Of a stretch of 64,000 bases of DNA, positions 1-8,100 are shown piece by piece. The notes below the pieces were generated by a model, which was not told where the DNA came from, did no database searches, and saw nothing but the letters and a program-made list of their open reading frames with translations. The translations under genes were made by a program, and so were the position numbers. Position 1 is the first letter of the stretch. Each line of letters opens with the position of its first letter. This DNA comes from Chitinimonas sp. BJYL2 (GTDB lineage Bacteria > Pseudomonadota > Gammaproteobacteria > Burkholderiales > Chitinimonadaceae): assembly GCF_027257935.1 (NCBI RefSeq), contig NZ_JANZKW010000002.1, positions 186,001 through 250,000 of the forward strand, written 5' to 3'.

Positions 1-223
1 CGTCATCTGTTTCACGCAGTAATCGGGACAAGGATTCCAGATTGGCATTATCAATCGCTTGCGCCGAACTGTCCTGAGCTTGCTGCTGCGCCAGTCGGTG
101 GGCTGGCAGGATATCCAGAACATCATCCCACTTTTCCGCGCGGGCCAGCTCAAGCATGCGCAAAGTCAGATCATGCAAAACGCTGTGCGTACTGAGTACC
201 TGATCGAATTCAGACACGTCCAT
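1..223 (-). CDS. fliT: Flagellar export chaperone FliT-like (partial, 3' end off window)
   Basis: Seventy-four codons are visible from an ATG at 221-223; the reading frame is still open at base 1, so the C-terminus lies outside the window. The visible part is helical and charged (starting MDVSEFDQVL, with LRMLELARAEKWDDV), as in the short helical FliT/FliS-type export chaperones. Its start overlaps the fliS stop by 14 bases, which implies translational coupling, and fliT directly after fliS is the usual order. FliT normally binds the filament cap FliD in the cytoplasm and holds it for export. The assignment rests on position, size class and helical character more than on a strong motif. Confidence 0.72.
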   Translation of the reverse strand, partial: MDVSEFDQVLSTHSVLHDLTLRMLELARAEKWDDVLDILPAHRLAQQQAQDSSAQAIDNANLESLSRLLRETDD

Positions 224-674
224 AACTCAGTGGTGTTCTCGCTGATTGCGGCGCTTCAACCTCGGGTTTGATCTCGCTCTGCTGAGGCTTGTCGATGGAT
301 TCCCAAGCCTCTTTCAGCTGCTGCAATAGCACCTGGACTTCCTCGATTGCCGCTTCATCCATCTTCAGGTTGGCCTCAAGCAGGCGGAAGCCGATGTAAT
401 CGTAAAGCGCAGAAAGGTTATCGACCAGCTCCCCGCCCTGCTCCCGGTCGAGACTCGAACGCAGGCCTTCCTCGACAATCGCAATCGCACGGGAAATGGC
501 AACACCCTTGGGGCCCACCTCGCCATTACGCATGTGGACGCGGGCTTGCGTCAGCGCCTTGATTGCTCCGGCGTAGAGCATGACGATGAGCTTGTGCGGT
601 GATGCGTTTTCCACATCCAGCTCAAGGCTGCTTTGGCCGTAGGCATTCAACGCTTGTTTGATATTGGCGGCCAT
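210..674 (-). CDS. fliS: Flagellin export chaperone FliS
   Basis: A 154-residue protein with the FliS hallmarks: an AYGQSSLELDVENASPHKLI-like N-terminus, the LIVMLYAGAIKALTQA helix and the ALYDYIGFRLLEANLK segment. FliS binds the C-terminal disordered end of newly made flagellin in the cytoplasm, keeps it from polymerising and passes it to the flagellar type III exporter. The last 25 or so residues (Pro/Glu-rich, from about residue 130) extend beyond the usual helical bundle. It lies 21 bases after fliD and overlaps fliT, so fliD-fliS-fliT is probably one transcript. Confidence 0.95.
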   Translation of the reverse strand: MAANIKQALNAYGQSSLELDVENASPHKLIVMLYAGAIKALTQARVHMRNGEVGPKGVAISRAIAIVEEGLRSSLDREQGGELVDNLSALYDYIGFRLLEANLKMDEAAIEEVQVLLQQLKEAWESIDKPQQSEIKPEVEAPQSARTPLSYGRV

Positions 675-695
675 TGGCCATCTGTCCTGTTCTGA

Positions 696-2783
696 TTACC
701 GAGAAGAGGTAGAAGGCAGATTTGCCAACTGCTGACTCAAATAATTACTGGTGTTGCGCAAGGACGAAATGGTGACATCAAGCGCGGTGAACTGGGCACG
801 GTAGCGCTTTTCCAGATCTGTCATGCGCGTGCTCAGTTTATCGAGCTGCTTGGTCAGATCCTCCAGCGTGCGATTCAGCGCATTCTGGCGGCTGGACAAG
901 GCGCCGTTTGTCGTCTGCATCGACGAGATCGCATCGTTGATCTGTACGGCAAAGCCACGGCTGAACGACAGTGTGCCACGATTGCCTGCACTACCGCCTG
1001 TGACCTGAATCTTGAGGCCTGCGGCATCGCCCGCTCCGGTCAGGAACTGTCCATCACCCGTAGCCGTGCTGTTGCCGATGCTGCCTGCGATATTGAGCCC
1101 TGTCGTTGCCGGATCGGATGTCGACAAGCCAAGTGCGGTGGTCAGGTCGCTACTGATGGAATTGAGGGCAATCGTTGAACTACTGCCGTAACGATTCGAA
1201 GTCAGACTGAATGTGCCGGTCCCGGAATCAAATGCCACGGTCACACCCACACCCGATGCCTTGAGGATGGAGTCGCCATTGATCTTGGACTGAAGCTCCA
1301 GCGCCAGTTCACCTGCCGTTGCGTAATTGGCGGCATTCAGGGTCACAGTGCCCGATGTCACACCGTTGACGGTAACCGACAGGGTATTCGTGGTGGAGGT
1401 CAGATCAATATTGGTCGGCGATGCCGCTGCAGCACCGGCAATCAGCTGCCCTTGCGTCGCCATCTGCGTGATATTGATCGCATAGTTTCCAGCCTTGGTC
1501 CCGGTGGCGGTACTGAAGTAGGAAACTTGGCTATCGCTGGCGACCCCATAGCTGCCAAACAACGCCGCAACGGATGCGGCGTCCTTGCCGATCGCTGCAC
1601 TGAATTTCGTGCTGTCGTACAGCATGGTACCGGCTTTATCGAAGCTGATACCTACATCGGACAGACGCTTGAACGTGCCTGAAGCGGTGGTGCCGTTGAT
1701 CAAGTTACGTAGCTGGGCCTCGATAGTCCGGATTACGGTCTCGCCCTGAAGCGGACCAGCAGACCGCGTCGAGGCATCGTAGTAGGTGGTGTCCTTGATG
1801 ACCTTGCGGAGTTCGTTGTAGGCCTTGACGAACGAATCCAGGCCTTTGCTCGCCGTACTGGCATCCCGTGCCACGGAGATGGTGACAGGTGACGTAGTGG
1901 TTTTGAGCAGATTGAACGTAACGCCGGAAATCACGCTGGAGGCGTTATTCGACTCTGAGCTGACACCGATGCCGTCCACCGTAAAAGTAGCATTCTTCGC
2001 CGATTGCACTTCCGACAGGTTTTGCCCGTAAGGAGGGAGTGCATTGGTGGCCTTGGGGCGCGTGACATCATAGGCAAGCTGGGACAAGCCCGTCAGATCG
2101 GTACTGCCGCCGCTGTCATCGCTTACGGTGATCCGCAAGGAATTGGAAACACCGGTATCGGTAGATGAGAGCACTAGCCGGAAACCGCCACCGTCGTTGA
2201 CGACTGACGCGGTAATCGGTGCACCCGTCGCATTGATGGCATCACGGATGCCAGTCAAGGTGTTGTGCTGGCTGTCGATCGTGATGGACAGCGAATCCTT
2301 GGACGAATTGGTGGTGAACTTGATATCGGTTTCGTCGTAATAGCCGTTGCTGTCCGGCGTTGCGGTCGATCCGTCGAGCTTTGTGATCTTGCCGAAATCG
2401 ATGATGAGCTTGCCGGTGCCGATCACGGCATCAGCAGAACTGAATACCCCGGTCTTGAGGCGCTGGTTCTGGGCCAGCTGGCTTACCGACAGCGTATGGC
2501 TGCCAAGCAAAGCAGCAGAGGATGCGTTGGCGGTGATGCTGCTTGCATCTGATGAGCTGGCGGCCGGCTTGATGTACTGGCTGCTGCTCTCGAGTGTGCG
2601 GGTGGCCGACTGGAAGGCAGACAGGGCGCCGCTGATCGAACCCAAGGCGGAAACCTTGTTCGTGATCGTGGTGCCTTGGGCCTTGATCTTGTTCGCAACC
2701 GGGTCTCGCTCGGCTGAGATCAGTTTGGAGAGCAGGCCCTCAATATCTAGCCCCGAACCCAGTCCTGTCGATGTAATTGCCAT
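696..2783 (-). CDS. fliD: Flagellar filament capping protein FliD (HAP2)
   Basis: The 695-residue product begins MAITSTGLGSGLDIEGLLSK, the typical FliD start, followed by a coiled N-terminal segment (about residues 20-100), a large Ser/Thr/Ala-rich central region and a C-terminal coiled region ending in RYRAQFTALD-type sequence. FliD forms the pentameric or hexameric cap at the filament tip and guides flagellin folding as subunits leave the channel. At nearly 700 residues it is longer than the enterobacterial protein (about 470). The extra length sits in the surface-exposed Ser/Thr-rich middle, a possible target for the glycosylation genes encoded nearby. It lies 21 bases upstream of fliS. 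Confidence 0.96.
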   Translation of the reverse strand: MAITSTGLGSGLDIEGLLSKLISAERDPVANKIKAQGTTITNKVSALGSISGALSAFQSATRTLESSSQYIKPAASSSDASSITANASSAALLGSHTLSVSQLAQNQRLKTGVFSSADAVIGTGKLIIDFGKITKLDGSTATPDSNGYYDETDIKFTTNSSKDSLSITIDSQHNTLTGIRDAINATGAPITASVVNDGGGFRLVLSSTDTGVSNSLRITVSDDSGGSTDLTGLSQLAYDVTRPKATNALPPYGQNLSEVQSAKNATFTVDGIGVSSESNNASSVISGVTFNLLKTTTSPVTISVARDASTASKGLDSFVKAYNELRKVIKDTTYYDASTRSAGPLQGETVIRTIEAQLRNLINGTTASGTFKRLSDVGISFDKAGTMLYDSTKFSAAIGKDAASVAALFGSYGVASDSQVSYFSTATGTKAGNYAINITQMATQGQLIAGAAAASPTNIDLTSTTNTLSVTVNGVTSGTVTLNAANYATAGELALELQSKINGDSILKASGVGVTVAFDSGTGTFSLTSNRYGSSSTIALNSISSDLTTALGLSTSDPATTGLNIAGSIGNSTATGDGQFLTGAGDAAGLKIQVTGGSAGNRGTLSFSRGFAVQINDAISSMQTTNGALSSRQNALNRTLEDLTKQLDKLSTRMTDLEKRYRAQFTALDVTISSLRNTSNYLSQQLANLPSTSSR

Positions 2784-2834
2784 GTTGCTACCCTCCCGCC
2801 CCGGCTAGCCGCTGCCGACCTTTGCATCAGGAAC

Positions 2835-3218
2835 TCAGGCTTTGTCGCTGAACAACAAACCCTTGAGCTTGTCGATGGCCTGGGCGATTTCAATAACTTC
2901 CTTGGATGGAATCTGCCGGATGACTTCCTTGGAATTCACATCCACGATACGAACAATATTACGCCGGCTGTCGTCATCAATGCTGAACTGGATATTGCGG
3001 TTGAAAACGGCAATGGTCTCATTCAGCTTCTTGACCGACTCCTGCACACTTTGTGGATTCTCTGTCGCCTGATCCGAGGCCGCGACAGCAGCAACTTCTG
3101 CGGCGGCTTGGGCTCGGGCGGCGGCTTGAACTTCTGCCGAGGGTACAGCCTTGGCTTGCCCATCCTTCTGGGCCACAGCGGGCTGCATCAACGACACATT
3201 GGTAGCCTGTACTTGCAT
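2835..3218 (-). CDS. flaG: FlaG family flagellar protein
   Basis: The chosen ATG at 3216-3218 (MQVQATNVSLMQP) has an AGGAGA ribosome site just before it; an upstream in-frame extension has no such site and was not used. The 127-residue product has a low-complexity Ala/Gln N-terminal half. A FlaG domain follows from about residue 55 (ESVKKLNETIAVFNRNIQFS, then VVDVNSKEVIRQIPSKEV-like residues). FlaG proteins influence filament length in several polar flagellates, though the mechanism is not settled. The gene lies between fliC and fliD, its usual place. Confidence 0.92.
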   Translation of the reverse strand: MQVQATNVSLMQPAVAQKDGQAKAVPSAEVQAAARAQAAAEVAAVAASDQATENPQSVQESVKKLNETIAVFNRNIQFSIDDDSRRNIVRIVDVNSKEVIRQIPSKEVIEIAQAIDKLKGLLFSDKA

Positions 3219-3238
3219 GATGGCTCTCCTAGGCAAAC

Positions 3239-3269
3239 GCCCCGGCACGCCGTTTGGCACTGCCGGGGC
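3239..3269 (-). terminator. Probable terminator after fliC
   Basis: A perfect 9-base inverted repeat (GCCCCGGCA at 3239-3247, TGCCGGGGC at 3261-3269) with a 13-base loop lies just after the fliC stop and before the flaG start. On the minus strand the stem is followed by GTTTGCC, a short T-run only. It may attenuate read-through rather than fully stop transcription from fliC into flaG-fliD-fliS, giving the usual excess of flagellin. Confidence 0.55.
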
Positions 3270-3300
3270 CTACTCACACTGCAGTGGTCAATCTAGTTGA

Positions 3301-4992
3301 TTAGCCACGCAGCAAGGTCAGTACCTGATTCGGCAGTGCGTTTGCTTGAGCCAGCATCGCAGTACCAGCCTGTTGCAAGATCTGTGCCTTGGTCAGATTT
3401 GCCGTCTCTGCAGCGAAGTCGGCATCCTGAATCCGCGAACGCGAGGCCGAGATGTTTTCCGACGCCGTTTGCAGGTTGGCAATCGTTGCCAGGAAGCGGT
3501 TCTGCAGAGCACCGAACTTGGCACGCTGGCCGTTCACTACCGTCAGGGCGCTGTCTACGATGCGCAGGGCCTGATTTGCACCTTCGACCGTCGATACATC
3601 CAGAGCGTTCACTGCAATCAGGTTCGAGCTCAGGCTGTTACCCGAGATCAGTGCACGACCGGAGGTTGCGTTCGGCGTGGTACCCGACGAAGCGAACACG
3701 CCCGACTGGAAGGTCGTACCGCTCAGTGCCGTGATCGAGTAGCTCTTGTCGGAATCCAGCGTGATCTGGCCACCGATACGGAGCAGGTAACCCGAAGTCT
3801 GGGTTGCGCCGCCCGCTGCACCGCCGGAACCGATACCGCTCATGTGGTAGGCGCCCGAGATCGGGGTGCCACCGAAGCCGCCGGTTGCTACCGTGACATA
3901 ACCGGATACTTGCGTATCGTTGGTCGTTGCCACCGACTGCATCACGATGTCGCTACCGTCGTCGTTGCTCAGGATGATGGCATCGCCCGTATCGTTCAGG
4001 CGCGCGGTAATACCGGTCTGCGACGAACGATCATTGAACGCCTGGACTGCTTCGGAAAGGCCCGATGCAGAGCGGTTGTTGCCGACCTTGAAGGTCACGT
4101 TCACGACTTGCGTGTTCGAACCGGTCACATTCAGGGAGTAGGACAGACCCACGCCGCTGACGCCGTCGGTCGAACCCGAGGTCTGGCTGAGCGTGCCGCC
4201 GCCGCTGACGTTGAACTGGATCAGTGCCTGGGTACGAGCCGTGGCACGCACACCGGTGTTGGTGGCGTTGATCGCAGCAGCGATGTCACGAGCCGACGAA
4301 CCCGAGCTCAGGTTGGTGATCACGGCGCCGCCGTTACCACCGTTCACGCCAATGGCGCCGGAACCGTTTGCGTTGCGCGAATCCAGTGTCGAACCCGAGG
4401 TGCCACCGGAAATGGTGGTGCCGGAAACGGTACCGGTTGTTGCGTAGGTGGCGTAAGCAACCTGGCTACGCATTTGGTAGGTGCCGTAGTTCGACGTGCG
4501 GAAGTTGGCGGTCGATGCGGTTACCGTCTCGTTGGCATTGGCGCCAATCTGATAAGCCGCAGTACCGAACGAACCGTCAAACAACTTCTGGCCGTTGAAG
4601 TCGGTCGAGATCGCGAAACGATCCAGTTCCGAGGAAAGCTGGGCGACTTCTGCATTCAGCGAAGCGCGGTCAGCCGAAGAGTTGGTGCCGTTGGCGGACT
4701 GTACGGCCAGTTCGCGGATCCGCTGGAGCAGATCGCCCATCTGGCTGAGTGCACCTTCACCAACCTGTGCGAGCGACACGCCGTCGTTCGCATTGCGGCG
4801 GGCTTGATCCAAGCCGCGAATCTGTGCCGTCATCCGCGAGGAAATCGCGAGGCCGGCGGCATCGTCACGAGCCGAATTGATACGCAAGCCGGTGGACAGG
4901 CGTTGCAGCGAAGTTTCAAGGGAACCCGTTGTTTTGCTCAAGTTACGCTGGGCGTTGAGCGACGGGATGTTCGTATTAATCACAGAAGCCAT
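3301..4992 (-). CDS. fliC: Flagellin
   Basis: The 563-residue product has the conserved flagellin ends. The N-terminal D0/D1 starts [20 protein letters not shown] and contains [20 protein letters not shown]. The C-terminal D1/D0 contains [20 protein letters not shown] and ends in [10 protein letters not shown]. The central part, about residues 160-450, is Ser/Thr/Gly/Asn-rich and variable, the kind of surface domain that receives O-linked glycans. An AGGAG site sits 8 bases before the ATG and a sigma-28 promoter lies upstream. The gene sits directly next to the pseudaminic acid island, so this filament is very probably glycosylated; that last point is inference. Confidence 0.97.
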   Translation of the reverse strand: MASVINTNIPSLNAQRNLSKTTGSLETSLQRLSTGLRINSARDDAAGLAISSRMTAQIRGLDQARRNANDGVSLAQVGEGALSQMGDLLQRIRELAVQSANGTNSSADRASLNAEVAQLSSELDRFAISTDFNGQKLFDGSFGTAAYQIGANANETVTASTANFRTSNYGTYQMRSQVAYATYATTGTVSGTTISGGTSGSTLDSRNANGSGAIGVNGGNGGAVITNLSSGSSARDIAAAINATNTGVRATARTQALIQFNVSGGGTLSQTSGSTDGVSGVGLSYSLNVTGSNTQVVNVTFKVGNNRSASGLSEAVQAFNDRSSQTGITARLNDTGDAIILSNDDGSDIVMQSVATTNDTQVSGYVTVATGGFGGTPISGAYHMSGIGSGGAAGGATQTSGYLLRIGGQITLDSDKSYSITALSGTTFQSGVFASSGTTPNATSGRALISGNSLSSNLIAVNALDVSTVEGANQALRIVDSALTVVNGQRAKFGALQNRFLATIANLQTASENISASRSRIQDADFAAETANLTKAQILQQAGTAMLAQANALPNQVLTLLRG

Positions 4993-5054
4993 GATCTCGT
5001 CTCCTAGTCAGGGGCTGAGGGTTGTTCACCCAGGCGGTCAACGCCTTGCTCCCT

Positions 5055-5081
5055 TTATCGACGAGTACTGATGGAACTTTA
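5055..5081 (-). promoter_or_regulatory. Sigma-28 (FliA) promoter of fliC
   Basis: Reading the minus strand, TAAAGTTC (5074-5081) is followed after exactly 11 bases by GTCGATAA (5055-5062). This matches the FliA consensus TAAAGTTT-N11-GCCGATAA with two mismatches and the correct spacing. It lies about 60 bases upstream of the fliC ATG. The filament gene is therefore expected to be a late-class gene, switched on after hook completion when FlgM is exported. Confidence 0.9.
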
Positions 5082-5088
5082 GGGGAAA

Positions 5089-5126
5089 CCGGCAAAAATA
5101 TTCGCAGAAGCGGAAATTCTTGCCGG
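5089..5126 (-). terminator. Inverted repeat after the island, upstream of the fliC promoter
   Basis: CCGGCAAGAAT (minus strand, from 5126) pairs with ATTTTTGCCGG (to 5089) over 11 positions with one G-T wobble. The loop can extend the hairpin (TTCCGC / GCGAAT). It begins about 12 bases after the stop of the large glycosyltransferase gene and ends 8 bases before the fliC -35. It probably insulates fliC from transcription of the modification island. The run following the stem (TTTCCCC) is poor in T, so it could also be a protein-binding palindrome. Confidence 0.5.
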
Positions 5127-5138
5127 CTCCCCGCCTGG

Positions 5139-8100
5139 CTAGAACTCGAACCAGGCAGACATCCACTCCGGCAGATGATCCTGCAGCAGCCAGTGATCAA
5201 TCACATACTGACGCAAGGCATCACCACGGCGGGCTGTCTCGTCCAGATCATTGATGTGCTCCCGGATGGCTTTGATCCAGTCTTCCTTGCGGTTCTGCAC
5301 CAAGGTGATCGGGTAGTCGCCCTGATACGGCGTGAAGTCTGTCGCGATCATCGGGAAGCCAAGTATGCCGTACTCCAGCACGCGCAGATTGCTCTTGCAC
5401 TCGTTGAATGCATTGAGTTCCAGCGGCGCGATGCCCAAGTCCAGATTCAAGGAAGCCAGGCTGGTGTGGTAATCCTTGAAGGGCACACCCTGACGGACAT
5501 CAGCAATGAACGGCAGGATGGGTTCTGGCGCCATGCCAAAGAATACCCACTCCACTTCGTCTGCCAGCTCCCGGACAACTTCATAAATGACTTCCAGATC
5601 ACCACCATGACTCACACCGCCCGCCCAGCCGACACGCGGCTTCTTGCCGGTACGCCGCTGCGGCTGGAGTTTGCCCCATAGATCGAAATCGATGCTGTTG
5701 GGGACGACACGAATGTCATGGTGCATATCACGGAATGCTTCCTTGAGCGGCTCCGTGGTGACGATGAAGCGATCACAGTACTCCAGCGCCCTGCGCATTT
5801 TCTCGCCCATGCCACGCGGCAGATCGGCCCGGTGCAGGCTTTTCTTGGGTACCGCAGTCATCAGATCGTCTGCCTCGAACACCAGACGGATGTCCTTTTG
5901 GGCTTTGTATTCGCGCAGGAACGGCAGCTGGTGGTCCATCATCTGCCGCTGCAGCACGATGGTATCCGGCTCCATCCGGCCGATTTCAGTCATCAGGTAG
6001 TGGTCAAAAGATTTCCAGCCCTCGACCAGACCGGCATTCACTGCTGCCGTGTGCGGCTGGATGATCCGGTAGTGACCACAACCCCAGTCGTCGCCAGGAA
6101 TCGACAGCAGGCGCGGCAGCGGCTTCCAGGGCAGCGCACGTTTGGTCAGTTGCGGACGTGACTCAATCTGGAATACCCCGCCCTGCAGAATGAGATTGCT
6201 GTTATAGGCAGGATCGAAGGAAAGCTGTTTGAGCCAGCGCTGGTACAGGAGCGTCTGGTTCGCACTTTCGCGCTCATTGTGCTCGGTAGCCGGTAGCAGC
6301 GATTCGTCCAGCAAACTCGTGCCACGCTTGTGGATCAGGTTGGCATAGGGCGTCCAGATGATGCGGTAGCCTGCGCCCTGTGTACGCAGACAGAGATCAT
6401 GATCAGCCTGGTAGAGATCAAAAGCCTCATCCATGCCGCCCACTTGCTGGAATACAGAGCGTCGGATCAACAGGCAGCTGCCCGATACAGCAGAGTAGTT
6501 CTGCACGGTCTGCAGGCGGCCGTAATACCCTGCCTCGTCGAAACGAAGACCCACGAACGGGCTTTCTGCCACGCCCAGCAAGCCAAGGATGCGACCAGCA
6601 TCATCGACGGTACCATCGGGGCGCAACAGGCGGGCGCCAACAATGCCGACTTCCGTCCGCTGAGCCTCTGCCATCATCTCTGTCAACCAGTCGGCATTGA
6701 CGGGTGTGGCATCGTTATCCAGGAACAGCAGGTATTCACCGGTAGCCTCTGCGGCAGCCTGATTACGGAGCTTGGCCAGATTCAGATCACCCGTGACGCG
6801 ATAGACGCGCAGACGATCGTCACCCATCTCATCCAGTGCCGTGAGATAGGAGAGCACTTGCTGGTCTTCACTGCCCGTATCCAGAATCAATAGTTCGTAG
6901 TCTGGCCAGCTTGTCTGGTTGAGCAGCCCTTCCAGGGTGCGCTGGAGGTCGGGCAGATGCTCGCGGGTGAGCATGATGATGGACACACGCGGCTGACGAT
7001 CATGCTGGTAATGGACACGATAGGTGCCGGGCAGTACGCCGTGTGTGACCTCGGCCTGAATGTTGCGGCGGCGGAGTGAGTCCGTGAGCGCAATCTGCCC
7101 TGCTGCAATGCTTTCGTTCGTGGGCAGGGTGTCCAGGCTGCGCTTGTCCGAGCGGTGATACAGCACATCGGCGATATGGCCGATCACCTTGTCGCCGAAG
7201 TGTTCCTGGATGCGCAGCAGGAAATCAAAATTGCTGGCCCCCAGCGCATCTGGCGAGAAGCCCTTCAAGGTCGCAAACGCATCGCGGCGAATCAGGAAGA
7301 AATCACCAATGTAGGGCAGCGCCTGGAAGTAATCCGGACTGAAGTCAGGCTTGAAGTACGGGGAACCATAGTTGCCACCTTCTTCACGCCGATCTTCATC
7401 GGTGTAGATCACACGCCAATCCGGATTGCTGTATGCGGCTTCCATCAGATAGAGCAATGCATGCGATACCAGCTCATCACCCGATTGCAAGACGGTAACC
7501 CAGTCAGCGTCGCTTGCAGACAAGATGTCGTTGATGGCGGCATTGGGATGGCCTTCATAGCGACGCCATTGCATGCGCTCGTTATCGGCAAACCCTTCCG
7601 GTACATCGTGAGGGGCCAGCACCGTAAAGCGCACACGGTAGTAGAGCTGATTGGCAAGTGACTGGATTGTCGCTGCAACCTGAGCCACGGCCTCATCACT
7701 TGCCACCACAACCGCATGCACCAGTGGTTGACTGCCCCACTCGCTGATGCGGCGCTCGTAGTGAGAGACCTCGACCGGCGTCAGCAAGTGCGTACGGAGG
7801 AACTGCTGATAGCTATCCCCCGGCTGAATGGCGGGCTGCGCCATCGGGTTGTAATCCGTCAGGGCCTCTGCCCCCAGCTCTGCAACGGTGTAGAACTGGA
7901 TTGAGCACAGCTCGCTCAGTTCTTCCAGCGTAACCCCCTTCATCACCATCTTGCCGCAGTCGATATCGCACGGCACCTTGGTAGAGAACAGGTCAAACAA
8001 GGACTTCAGGCGCGGATCAATGCCATTGACGGAGCGAACGATGTGGTATCCGGTCTCATGGAAGAATCGCTTGATTTCCTTGAAGGTGAAGAAGCGGATA

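Noticed and set aside
3346-5007. Plus-strand open frame opposite fliC (553 codons)
   Set aside because: The flagellin frame is certain; the antisense product is Arg/Gly/Cys-rich without any recognisable domain.
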